The notes under the pieces: generated by a model | The model's input: the letters and a program-made list of their open reading frames with translations, nothing else | Databases searched by the model: none | Told to the model about the DNA's origin: nothing | From: Prolixibacteraceae bacterium | GTDB taxonomy: Bacteria > Bacteroidota > Bacteroidia > Bacteroidales > Prolixibacteraceae | Direction of reading: 5' to 3' | Assembly (NCBI GenBank): GCA_016930735.1 | Contig: JAFGGF010000215.1 | Location: 1-7,189 of the forward strand | DNA: 7,189 bases | Program-made: the position numbers and the translations under genes | In this document: piece by piece, positions 1-6,356 of the stretch | Position numbering within the stretch: the stretch's first letter is position 1 | Layout of the letters: each line of letters begins with the position of its first letter

Positions 1-268
1 AACGGTTGCCGTCGGTCATATACATCACCGGGTATTGTTTTGATCCGTCGGAAACATAATCCAGGGGAAGCTGGACATAGATGAGGAAATCCTGGTCCAT
101 GATTTTGGAATGGAACCTCCTGAGCTCGGAACCCGGCATGGGAACCGGTTCATGGTGAACTGATTGCTGGGCTGTGACACCCATGGAGGTTATTAGCACG
201 GCTATAATCACCATTGATTTGAAATCCCAACGGTGTTTGGTTAAGATTAATACACCTGTACGTTTCAT
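1..268 (-). CDS. Secreted esterase, alpha/beta-hydrolase fold (PF00756-like), 5' part only
   Basis: Reading the minus strand from an ATG at 268 gives 89 codons that stay open to the left window edge, so only the N-terminus is present. Residues 1-34 form a signal peptide: a basic start, then a hydrophobic stretch (MVIIAVLITSMGVTA) ending before QQ, so the protein is probably exported. The mature part has HSKIMDQDFLIYVQLPLDY and then YPVMYMTDGNR. This matches the first strands of the 'putative esterase' family (Fes/IroE-type), where the YPV-hydrophobic-DG/HG element forms the oxyanion region. The catalytic Ser, Asp and His lie outside the window. An internal ATG at 214 (residue 19) would leave a shorter signal peptide and cannot be excluded. 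The gene lies 98 bases downstream of another esterase of the same broad family on the same strand, so co-transcription is plausible. GC is about 50 percent, higher than most of the window. The substrate cannot be inferred. Confidence 0.8.
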   Translation of the reverse strand, partial: MKRTGVLILTKHRWDFKSMVIIAVLITSMGVTAQQSVHHEPVPMPGSELRRFHSKIMDQDFLIYVQLPLDYVSDGSKQYPVMYMTDGNR

Positions 269-287
269 AAATTTAAATTTTAAATTG

Positions 288-343
288 AAAACTTTTTTTT
301 GTTAATGTTTTGCCAATAAATCTTTTGTTCCTGGAAAAATCAG
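288..343 (+). repeat. Intergenic element, copy A (partner at 6357-6413)
   Basis: This 56-base stretch starts with AAAAC, a run of eight T and G, carries two TTTTG boxes, and ends in AAAAATCAG. A stretch at 6357-6413 of almost the same length follows the same order of blocks. Here the element lies in the gap between the kelch-esterase stop and the start of the partial esterase, and it points opposite to both genes. It also contains a small inverted repeat, TCCTG (329-333) with CAGGA (341-345). The function is unknown, and low-complexity coincidence is possible. Confidence 0.35.
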
Positions 344-366
344 GACCAGATTACTATGTCATTTTT

Positions 367-2331
367 TTAAGGCTTTGGATTCGATCCAACACTATAAACC
401 TCTGTTGAGGATAAAAACTTTGGCATGCCCTTTTCAGGACAACAGCCTCCCAGAACATAAATTTTACCATCGACAACAAAAGTCTCATGCCCCTGTCTGA
501 CTTGTTGCATGGGTGTACCCAATGTCCATTCATTTGTTTCAGGATTCAGGATATCAACCCTGTCTGATGCGGCTACTCCGTTATGGCCACCTGTTACATA
601 AATCCGGTTATTCAGGGTACAGGCTCCGGGGCTCCAACGGCCCAGGGGCATTTCCTTTTTAATATTCCATTTATCCTCAACCGGATCATATTCTTCTGCA
701 TTCGGAAAAAACACAGAGGTCCACTTTTCATTCGTGCCTCCAAAAACATATATCTTTTTATTTAAAACGCAAGCTGTGAGCATTGACCTTGGTGTTGGCA
801 GGTCTGCTTTTTTTGTCCATGTTTTTGTTGACGGGTCGTACATAGTTACATCGGAAACAGGTACCATCCCTTGTTTCCCTCCACCGATCAGGTAAACCCT
901 GCCATCGCAAACTGCTATACAGGGATCACCAAATGGATGCGCAGAGTCTTCGATTTGAGACCATTTATCTGAATCCGGATCATAAACAAATGAGAATGTA
1001 ACCATTCCACTGAACATGGCAGTGTTGCCTCCAAATACATAAATTTTATCGTTAAGGGCACACACATTCGGATAACATAAGGCCATTGGCATATCTGCTT
1101 TTTGAGTCCATGTGTCGGTTAAGGGATCGTACATTTCGACGGCGGAAGTCATAGTAAGAGCATTTGTTGCTCCTCCAATGGCATATATTTTCCCATTCAG
1201 TACACAGGCTCCCAGAAAACATCGAGCTGTGGGCATGGAAGTTTTATAGTCCCAGCTCCCTATTTCAAGTTTGTTATCTGTTTTATTCATTACCGAATCC
1301 AAAAATGCCAACCCAATCGGGTATCGGCTATCCCTGTCGTAGTGGCCGCCCTGATAGGATTCAAATTGATAAGGAAGTTTTAATTGATCAAGTACTTCGG
1401 CAAACTTGGTATTAAAGGGATAGGCGTATGTTTCATCCTGTATGCCGCAATCTAAATAGATGGCTAACTTCTCTTTCTTTGAAATTTTCCCGGCAAGTGT
1501 GGAACAATCATATAACAACCAGCGGTTCCAGACAGAATCGATAAAATTCCCATTGCCATCGAAGGGGAAATCGACAAAAAAAGGTGGATTGTTTGGATTG
1601 GACGAATAGGCAGCAGCCATGGTATAAACAGCCCGTGACATGGGACCAGCATCCGGTCTAAACCCTGAAACAGGGGCGCCTCCGTTTTCAGACAAAATAC
1701 CGGGAATATACAGCGCATGCGTATTCATGTCCATCCTACCGGAATGGGAAGCCGCTCCGCAATAAATTTCCGAATGTTTTAAAGCCATACTCATCGCACA
1801 ACTTCCACCAGCAGACCAGCCCATTATAGCCCTTTTGTCTTTAGAGGGAATGGTTCTGTATGCAGAATCTATAAATTCAACCAGGTCGTAAACAAGATAA
1901 TCCTCAAAATTTCCATTTATTGCCGAGTTTGCAAAATAACTGTCCCCCCAGGGGGTGCAGCTGCCATCGGGTTTAATAATAATAACTGGGGATATTTTTT
2001 TTGCGCTAATCAAATTATTAAAATAATTAAACAAATTCCCTTCGCTGTAACAGTTCTGGGCGGTGCCATGCAGAAAGTAAATAACAGGGTAGCGTTTTTC
2101 GCTTTTTTGATCGTACCCTTCAGGTAAATAAATCTGAACTGCCTGATCCTTTTTTAATGATTTACTATAAAAGGAAAGGTTTATTACCGAACCTTCGGAA
2201 ACTTGAGTCAGATCATGCTTTTGAGTTAATGCAATGCTATTTATGGGAATGTTTAATGAAATCAGAATTAGCCCCGTAAGCAGGAATAATCCTATTTTAA
2301 ATAACCGGTTATGACAAGAAGATTTTTTCAT
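367..2331 (-). CDS. Secreted esterase fused to a six-repeat kelch beta-propeller
   Basis: A 654-residue protein on the minus strand. Residues 1-34 are a type I signal peptide (basic MKKSSCHNRLFK, hydrophobic core, cleavage near NSIA), so it should be exported. Residues about 45-350 are a PF00756-type esterase. HGT at 88-90 is the oxyanion region, GWSAGG at 171-176 is the nucleophile elbow with Ser173, Asp299 in CGIQDE is the likely acid, and His330 in GGHYD is the likely base, so the triad looks complete. Residues about 357-650 hold six kelch repeats. Their double glycines are at 386, 434, 483, 531, 581 and 628, a steady 47-50 residue period, and most repeats end in a YDP...W strand. The last repeat lacks its closing W strand, and the W at 360 just before repeat 1 could supply it, the usual way a propeller closes. 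No T9SS sorting domain is seen. The start ATG lacks a Shine-Dalgarno sequence. The propeller may bind glycan or protein (inference); the substrate is unknown. Confidence 0.9.
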   Translation of the reverse strand: MKKSSCHNRLFKIGLFLLTGLILISLNIPINSIALTQKHDLTQVSEGSVINLSFYSKSLKKDQAVQIYLPEGYDQKSEKRYPVIYFLHGTAQNCYSEGNLFNYFNNLISAKKISPVIIIKPDGSCTPWGDSYFANSAINGNFEDYLVYDLVEFIDSAYRTIPSKDKRAIMGWSAGGSCAMSMALKHSEIYCGAASHSGRMDMNTHALYIPGILSENGGAPVSGFRPDAGPMSRAVYTMAAAYSSNPNNPPFFVDFPFDGNGNFIDSVWNRWLLYDCSTLAGKISKKEKLAIYLDCGIQDETYAYPFNTKFAEVLDQLKLPYQFESYQGGHYDRDSRYPIGLAFLDSVMNKTDNKLEIGSWDYKTSMPTARCFLGACVLNGKIYAIGGATNALTMTSAVEMYDPLTDTWTQKADMPMALCYPNVCALNDKIYVFGGNTAMFSGMVTFSFVYDPDSDKWSQIEDSAHPFGDPCIAVCDGRVYLIGGGKQGMVPVSDVTMYDPSTKTWTKKADLPTPRSMLTACVLNKKIYVFGGTNEKWTSVFFPNAEEYDPVEDKWNIKKEMPLGRWSPGACTLNNRIYVTGGHNGVAASDRVDILNPETNEWTLGTPMQQVRQGHETFVVDGKIYVLGGCCPEKGMPKFLSSTEVYSVGSNPKP

Positions 2332-2389
2332 GAAATTGATCTTAATTTAAAACTTTCTCTTTCTAAAATAATATCAGCTGTTTTAATAG

Positions 2390-2413
2390 CCTTAATAAGG
2401 ACTGCCAGGCAGT
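2390..2413. promoter_or_regulatory. Two abutting odd-length palindromes (possible operator)
   Basis: CCTTAATAAGG (2390-2400, 5+1+5) is followed without a gap by ACTGCCAGGCAGT (2401-2413, 6+1+6). Both are perfect palindromes around a central A. They lie about 60-80 bases upstream of the kelch-esterase start codon, where a repressor or activator of that gene could bind. The block begins a patch (2401-2450) with 24 G/C in 50, flanked by patches with 11 in 50. The palindromes are directly visible; the operator role is inferred, and part of a dispersed repeat is an alternative. Confidence 0.4.
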
Positions 2414-2664
2414 AATTTAAGACACCTTCCTGAGCCAGTACCTGTCTGATTCACATTTCTAGAATATGATGCTAATTGAATTGATAGCATTTTTAATAAT
2501 AAATGACCTTTGGGATATAATTGTTATCAAATGTTCGCTTAAACCAGGGTTGATTATTTCAGGTGAATACTGATATTTCATTTTATCTTCAATTGGTTAT
2601 TAATACAAATTACAAAATTGTTTTTGATTTACAATAGGTTATAATTAATAAAAGAGGCAGTGTA

Positions 2665-2703
2665 ATCGTTTTTAACTTATGAAAAAAATTTTATAAAAAC
2701 GAT
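2665..2703. repeat. Perfect 10-base inverted repeat with 19-base spacer
   Basis: ATCGTTTTTA at 2665-2674 is matched by its exact reverse complement TAAAAACGAT at 2694-2703. The spacer is AT-only apart from a C and a G. It is not followed by a T-run and does not sit after a gene end, so a terminator role is unlikely. A binding site for a regulator of the divergent genes, or the ends of a small vanished element, are both possible. Confidence 0.4.
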
Positions 2704-2735
2704 AAATATTTCTTTTTTCAAAGGAAAGGTAATCA

Positions 2736-2760
2736 AGATGCATAAACATTTTTTGCATCT
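2736..2760. repeat. Perfect 7-base inverted repeat, AGATGCA/TGCATCT
   Basis: AGATGCA (2736-2742) and TGCATCT (2754-2760) are exact reverse complements separated by 11 bases. The site lies directly upstream of the candidate promoter for the DUF6132-thioredoxin pair, and its centre is about 64 bases from the centre of the inverted repeat at 2665-2703. It could be an operator or an RNA hairpin; the sequence alone does not decide. Confidence 0.35.
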
Positions 2761-2787
2761 ATTTAATAATAATTTTCAGTTTCTTAA

Positions 2788-2820
2788 TTTGTTATATATT
2801 AAATTCTGTATATAGGTTTT
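2788..2820 (+). promoter_or_regulatory. Candidate Bacteroidota promoter for the DUF6132-thioredoxin operon
   Basis: TTTG at 2788-2791 and TAGGTTTT at 2813-2820 are separated by 21 bases. This fits the Bacteroidota -33 TTTG / -7 TAnnTTTG pattern with one mismatch in the last position of the -7 box. Transcription would start near 2826, giving a leader of about 80 bases before the ATG at 2905. The region is AT-rich, so chance matches are easy. Confidence 0.3.
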
Positions 2821-2904
2821 AAGAAATCTATCAGTAATAATAAATTTCAATTAGAGAATAAAAACAAATTTGAATTATTGCTGTTTCATAAACAAAATTG
2901 CTCA

Positions 2905-3126
2905 ATGAAAAAATTTTTACAAAAACATAAAATAAGTATCGTATTCATATTGGTCGGTGCTACTGGCGGATTTCTGTACTGGAAATTTATTGGATGTGAA
3001 AGCGGTACGTGCCCGATAAAATCGGTTTGGTACTGGAGCACTTTATGGGGTGCTGCCATTGGTTACCTGGTGGGCGACCTTATTCAGGGTTTTATTAAAA
3101 AAAGAAGAAAAGGGAAAAATGAATAA
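2905..3126 (+). CDS. DUF6132-like small two-TM membrane protein
   Basis: A 73-residue protein. The ATG at 2905 is preferred over an in-frame TTG at 2878, because it gives the typical start MKKFLQKHK directly before the first membrane segment. Two hydrophobic segments lie at about 10-28 and 45-62. They are joined by a loop with the motif GCESGTCPI (Cys31 and Cys36) and followed by a very basic tail, KKRRKGKNE. By the positive-inside rule both ends face the cytoplasm and the cysteine loop faces the periplasm. The GC-x-SGTCPI signature and length match the DUF6132 family of Bacteroidota, for which I know no established function. Its stop overlaps the start of the thioredoxin gene by 8 bases, which suggests translational coupling. 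The family call is from recognition of the motif, not from a search. Confidence 0.75.
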   Translation: MKKFLQKHKISIVFILVGATGGFLYWKFIGCESGTCPIKSVWYWSTLWGAAIGYLVGDLIQGFIKKRRKGKNE

Positions 3127-3421
3127 GGGGCGTTTCCAAAGTGTTATTAATTCTGATAAACCGGTACTTGTTGATTTTTATGCCGATTGGTGTATGCCTT
3201 GTAAACAAATGACCCCTATTTTAAAAGAATTAAAAGATGACTTGAAAGATGCTGTAAAAATTATCAAAGTGAATGTCGATAAAAATCCTTTTATAGCAAC
3301 ACATTACAATATACGAAGCATTCCAACAATTATGTTGTTTAAAAACGGCACACAGCTCTGGACAGGACTGGGAGTGAAGTCGAAACCCGAACTTAAACAG
3401 GTTTTAAATTCCTATCTCTAA
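3119..3421 (+). CDS. Thioredoxin with WCMPC active site
   Basis: A 100-residue single-domain thioredoxin, a protein-disulfide reductase that should work in the cytoplasm since no signal peptide is present. The active site is W24-C25-M26-P27-C28-K29; the usual Gly between the first Cys and Pro is replaced by Met. Buried Asp19 in VLVDF and the cis-proline Pro69 in SIPT are conserved, so the protein should be catalytically competent. The ATG at 3119 is chosen over an upstream in-frame ATG at 3050 because the domain begins right after it and a purine-rich AGAAGAAAAGGG precedes it. This start overlaps the last 8 bases of the DUF6132-like gene (ATGAATAA). The length is typical of minimal thioredoxins (about 100-110 residues). 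Its partner reductase and substrates are not in the window. Confidence 0.93.
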   Translation: MNKGRFQSVINSDKPVLVDFYADWCMPCKQMTPILKELKDDLKDAVKIIKVNVDKNPFIATHYNIRSIPTIMLFKNGTQLWTGLGVKSKPELKQVLNSYL

Positions 3422-3436
3422 TTTTCAATGAAAATT
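3420..3436 (+). terminator. Weak hairpin at the thioredoxin stop codon
   Basis: AATTTTC (3420-3426) and GAAAATT (3430-3436) form a 7-base inverted repeat with a 3-base loop that begins in the TAA stop. The stem is AT-rich and the T-run (TTTTT) starts only after a CCCATC spacer, so it is a poor match to an intrinsic terminator. It is listed because it is the only hairpin at this gene end. Confidence 0.2.
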
Positions 3437-3473
3437 CCCATCTTTTTACCTGCTTGACACCAACTGATTTCTT

Positions 3474-3548
3474 TAACCTGAGGTTATTATATTTTATAAA
3501 ATTTGTCAGGTTTATTTTTATCTTTATCGGTACAACCATTTAAACCTG
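3474..3548. promoter_or_regulatory. Cluster of AACCTG/CAGGTT palindromic motifs upstream of the sugar porter
   Basis: TAACCTGAGGTTA (3474-3486) is a perfect 6+1+6 palindrome. ATTTTATAAAAT (3491-3502) is a perfect 12-base palindrome. CAGGTTTA (3507-3514) and TAAACCTG (3541-3548) are exact reverse complements 26 bases apart. The hexamer AACCTG or its complement thus recurs at 3475, 3507 and 3543, all within 100-170 bases of the sugar porter start. A sugar-responsive regulator binding here is an inference; the repeats are directly visible. Confidence 0.35.
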
Positions 3549-3642
3549 GATTTGAAGGAGAAAACAAGGTATCAGGTCGAAACATTTTCCATGTTTTTAT
3601 GATGTTTTAGTTTAAGAGTAACAGTATCTTTTATTTAATTAA

Positions 3643-4974
3643 ATGAAGAACAGGTATTTTTTATATAAAAGCTCACTGGTTGCCGCTTTGGCAGGATTTC
3701 TTTTTGGATTCGATACAGTTGTGATATCAGGTGCTGAACAAACCATCCAGTCAATCTGGAAATTGTCGCCCGGCCTGCACGGCATTGCAATCAGCATGGC
3801 TTTATGGGGGACGGTCCTGGGTGCAATGGTTGGAGGCATGCCAACTGAAAAATTCGGGCGAAGGAAAACATTGCTTAGCGTAGGAATGCTTTATTTATTG
3901 TCGGCAATTGGTTCTGCCTTTGCCCCTGAAGTTTATTCGTTTATGTTTTTCAGGTTTATCGGAGGCGTTGGAATCGGAATTTCTACTATAGCCACACCAC
4001 TTTATATTTCTGAGATAGCTCCGCCTGATTACAGGGGAAGGTTAACCGGAATGTTTCAGTTTAACATCGTATTCGGGATTTTAATCGCCTACCTTTCAAA
4101 TGCATTGCTTGGTAATATCGGGGAAAATGCCTGGCGCTGGATGCTGGGTGTGGAAGCAATCCCGGCCCTAATCTATTTTATTTTTTCGTTTGGTTTGCCC
4201 GAAAGCCCACGTTGGTTGGTTATCCGTAAAAAGGATATTAATAACGCATCGTTGATATTCAAAAAAGTTAATGATGGTATTACTGATAGTGACTTAAAAG
4301 GATTACTAATCGAAGTTGAAGCATCGGCAGCACAAAATCAGAGCAGCAGGGAATTTCTCAGAAAATCATTGTTAAAACCAATCTTTCTTGCTTTTTTGAT
4401 TGCCTTTTTTAACCAGCTTTCAGGTATAAATGCCATTTTATACTTCGCACCAAGAATTTTTAAAATGACAGGTTTAGGAAGTGAAGCCGCTTTACTCCAG
4501 TCGTTGGGGATCGGTGTTACTAACCTGATATTTACATTTGTAGGTCTGTGGCTGATTGATATTGTGGGAAGAAGGACGTTGTTGTATATCGGGTCCTTTG
4601 GTTATATAATTTCATTGGGTGCTACAGGATTGGCTTTTTTTACAGAACATTATGTATTTGTACCGGTTTGTATATTTATGTTTATTGCAGCCCATGCTGT
4701 CGGGCAGGGAGCAGTTATCTGGGTGTTTATCAGCGAAATCTTTCCCAACCGTTACCGTGCAGCAGGACAAACCCTCGGAAGTTTTACACATTGGTTTTTT
4801 GCAGCTTCTTTAACGCTGGTATTCCCGAAAATGGCAGAAGCGCTGGCTCCGTCATTAATCTTTGGAATCTTTTGTTTTATGATGATTTTACAATTGGTAT
4901 GGGTTAAAACCATGGTTCCTGAAACAAAGGGCATTTCGCTGGAAAAAATGGGAAAGAAATTAAATATATCATAA
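3643..4974 (+). CDS. MFS sugar porter family sugar/H+ symporter (XylE/GLUT-like)
   Basis: A 443-residue inner-membrane transporter with 12 expected TM segments. Sugar-porter signatures occur in order: GFDTVVISGA (22-31), the first cytoplasmic loop motif KFGRRK (70-75), RFIGGVGIG (104-112), PLYISEIAPPDYRG (119-132), PESPRWL (186-192), NQLSGINAILYFAP (257-270), the second loop motif DIVGRR (306-311), WVFISEIFPNRYR (360-372) and PETKG (426-430). These place it with proton-coupled monosaccharide symporters such as XylE. Compared with XylE from memory, residues matching sugar ligands Q168, Q289, N294 and W392 are present (Q139, Q258, N263, W360). The first Gln of the QQ pair is Asn257, and the Gln after FG (Q175 in XylE) is Ile146, so a sugar other than xylose is possible. 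There is no Shine-Dalgarno sequence. It lies 221 bases after the thioredoxin and 134 before the secreted esterase, which it may serve by importing released sugar. Confidence 0.92.
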   Translation: MKNRYFLYKSSLVAALAGFLFGFDTVVISGAEQTIQSIWKLSPGLHGIAISMALWGTVLGAMVGGMPTEKFGRRKTLLSVGMLYLLSAIGSAFAPEVYSFMFFRFIGGVGIGISTIATPLYISEIAPPDYRGRLTGMFQFNIVFGILIAYLSNALLGNIGENAWRWMLGVEAIPALIYFIFSFGLPESPRWLVIRKKDINNASLIFKKVNDGITDSDLKGLLIEVEASAAQNQSSREFLRKSLLKPIFLAFLIAFFNQLSGINAILYFAPRIFKMTGLGSEAALLQSLGIGVTNLIFTFVGLWLIDIVGRRTLLYIGSFGYIISLGATGLAFFTEHYVFVPVCIFMFIAAHAVGQGAVIWVFISEIFPNRYRAAGQTLGSFTHWFFAASLTLVFPKMAEALAPSLIFGIFCFMMILQLVWVKTMVPETKGISLEKMGKKLNIS

Positions 4975-5070
4975 CCCGGAGGGATTAAAAAAGGATATGT
5001 TAATAGGTTTTCTTCCAAAAACTGAAATCAGATTTCTTTAAAAATGAAGGAAAAGTAATATTTGATTCAG

Positions 5071-5078
5071 TAACTTTG
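5071..5078 (+). promoter_or_regulatory. Candidate -7 box TAACTTTG for the secreted esterase
   Basis: TAACTTTG matches the Bacteroidota -7 consensus TAnnTTTG exactly and lies 31 bases before the ATG at 5109, a normal distance for a short leader. No TTTG is found at the expected 19-21 base spacing upstream, so the -33 element is weak or absent. If real, the esterase has its own promoter in addition to any read-through from the sugar porter. Confidence 0.4.
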
Positions 5079-5108
5079 TTTTTGTCTCAGGTTCAAAAAT
5101 AAATCTAC

Positions 5109-6296
5109 ATGAAAGCTATCCATTTATTTTCAGTTTTGATGTTTTTTATAACCGGAATTATTTCTCCTTTACGGTCATATTCGCAGGATACAGAATCAAT
5201 GCTATGCGTTGGTAATTATCAAACCGAAAAGCAGGCAAAGAAACAACTTAAGGAATTTAAAAAATCATACCCGACACTTGATAAGTGGAAAGAAAAAGCT
5301 GCAATAATCAGGCAGGGCATTCTGGATGGTGCTGAATTATCAGCTTTCCCGGAAAAGTGCCCCTTAAATCCGATCTTCACAGGGCAAAGGGTTTATGATG
5401 GTTATTCAGTCGAGAATGTTGCTTTTGAAAGTTTACCGGGCGTATTTGTAACCGGAAGTTTGTACCGCCCAACAGGTGATTATACATCTTTTGCAGGAAT
5501 CCTCAGCCCGCACGGTCATTGGTCTGATCCCAAAACCGGAGGCAGGTTTAGCGAAGATGTACAAAAGAGGTGCGCCTCATTTGCCAGGATGGGTGCTGTG
5601 GTTTTTGCTTATGATATGGTAGGTTATGGCGAAATGAAAGATTATGGCTGGATACATAAATACCCAAAAACTTTAAAGCTTCAGCTTTGGAACAGCATCA
5701 GAGCGCTTGATTTTCTGGAATCGTTAGAGGGCGTTGACTCTGACAGGCTGGCTGTTACCGGGGCTTCCGGTGGAGCAACACAGGCTTTCCTGTTGACAGC
5801 CATAGATGACAGGATTGCTGTATCGGTACCGGTTGTGCAGGTTTCAGCCCATTTTTTCGGGGGATGTGTATGTGAAAGCGGAATGCCCATTCATAAAAGC
5901 AACCATCATGAAACCAATAATGTTGAAATTGCTGCACTTGCAGCACCCCGTCCCATGTTACTGGTTTCCGATGGCAAAGACTGGACAAAAAATACACCCG
6001 ATGTGGAATACCTGCATATCAAAGATATTTATACTATGTTCGGGAAACCGGAAAATGTGGAGAATGCACATTTTATAGCTGAAGGGCATGGGTATGAATA
6101 TTCAAAACGGCAGGCTGTTTATCCTTTCCTTGCCAAACATTTAAATCTAAATCTTCAAGTTATAAAAAACGAAAACGGTTATTTTAACGAAGATAATATT
6201 GTCATAGAACCATATGAACAGTTGATAATTTTTGATAAAGATCATCCGCTTCCTGAATATGCTCTTAAAATGAATGATGACATTGTTTGGAAATAA
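5109..6296 (+). CDS. Secreted alpha/beta-hydrolase, acetylxylan-esterase-like
   Basis: A 395-residue protein with a signal peptide at 1-26 (MKAIHLFSVLMFFITGIIS, cleavage near SYSQ) and no T9SS sorting domain, so probably periplasmic. A helical, Lys-rich N-terminal part (about 38-70) precedes the hydrolase fold. Visible motifs are SPHGHW at 133-138 (oxyanion region), GASGG at 218-222 with Ser220 as nucleophile, APRPMLLVSDGKDW at 279-292 with Asp288 or Asp291 as the acid, and His327 in EGHGYE as the base. The CVCESG segment (253-258) and the NNVEIAALAAPRP block are typical of a group of large secreted hydrolases often annotated as acetylxylan esterases or dienelactone-hydrolase-like. A glucuronoyl esterase is less likely because the GCSR nucleophile motif of CE15 is missing. 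Next to a sugar porter, removal of acyl groups from a carbohydrate is a reasonable guess; the exact substrate is not known. Confidence 0.82.
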   Translation: MKAIHLFSVLMFFITGIISPLRSYSQDTESMLCVGNYQTEKQAKKQLKEFKKSYPTLDKWKEKAAIIRQGILDGAELSAFPEKCPLNPIFTGQRVYDGYSVENVAFESLPGVFVTGSLYRPTGDYTSFAGILSPHGHWSDPKTGGRFSEDVQKRCASFARMGAVVFAYDMVGYGEMKDYGWIHKYPKTLKLQLWNSIRALDFLESLEGVDSDRLAVTGASGGATQAFLLTAIDDRIAVSVPVVQVSAHFFGGCVCESGMPIHKSNHHETNNVEIAALAAPRPMLLVSDGKDWTKNTPDVEYLHIKDIYTMFGKPENVENAHFIAEGHGYEYSKRQAVYPFLAKHLNLNLQVIKNENGYFNEDNIVIEPYEQLIIFDKDHPLPEYALKMNDDIVWK

Positions 6297-6356
6297 TCTT
6301 TGCTTTCTTTAAACGGGATGCCTTAATATGCTGATTATAACACATTTTTAATAAAA

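Larger units (their letters stand above)
2332..2904. other. Divergent AT-rich intergenic region with several inverted repeats
   Basis: This 573-base gap separates the minus-strand kelch esterase from the plus-strand DUF6132-thioredoxin pair, so it should carry promoters for both. No convincing gene was found on either strand. It contains two abutting palindromes in a GC-richer islet (2390-2413), a 6-base inverted repeat ATGCTA/TAGCAT (2469-2490), a 10-base inverted repeat (2665-2703), a 7-base inverted repeat (2736-2760) and a candidate promoter (2788-2820). It is much longer than the other gaps in the window (82-221 bases), so an undetected small RNA or the remains of a lost element is possible. 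Confidence 0.7.

Noticed and set aside
329..345. TCCTG/CAGGA hairpin as a terminator between the two esterase genes
   Set aside because: The stem is only five base pairs and no T-run follows on the minus strand.
2332..2457. Open minus-strand frame of about 40 codons upstream of the kelch esterase
   Set aside because: It follows a TGA directly and has no start codon, and the protein reading resembles no family I recognise. The GC-richer islet explains the lack of stops.
2618..2645. TTGTTT, 16-base spacer, TATAAT: a sigma70-like promoter
   Set aside because: Bacteroidota primary promoters use a different consensus (TTTG / TAnnTTTG), and such matches are frequent in DNA this AT-rich.
2878..2904. 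TTG start adding nine residues to the DUF6132-like protein
   Set aside because: The ATG at 2905 gives the typical MKK start directly before the first membrane segment; the added residues look like untranslated leader.
3050..3118. Upstream in-frame ATG giving a 123-residue thioredoxin with an N-terminal extension
   Set aside because: The extension is the DUF6132-like coding sequence read in another frame. The ATG at 3119 has a purine-rich leader and gives the normal thioredoxin length.
3454..3493. TTGACA and TATATT as a classic promoter for the sugar porter
   Set aside because: The spacing is 28 bases, far from the 16-18 needed, and the consensus is not the usual one for this phylum.
5681..5997. 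Overlapping minus-strand frames inside the secreted esterase gene
   Set aside because: They are antisense readings of a strongly conserved hydrolase region and have no domain character of their own.
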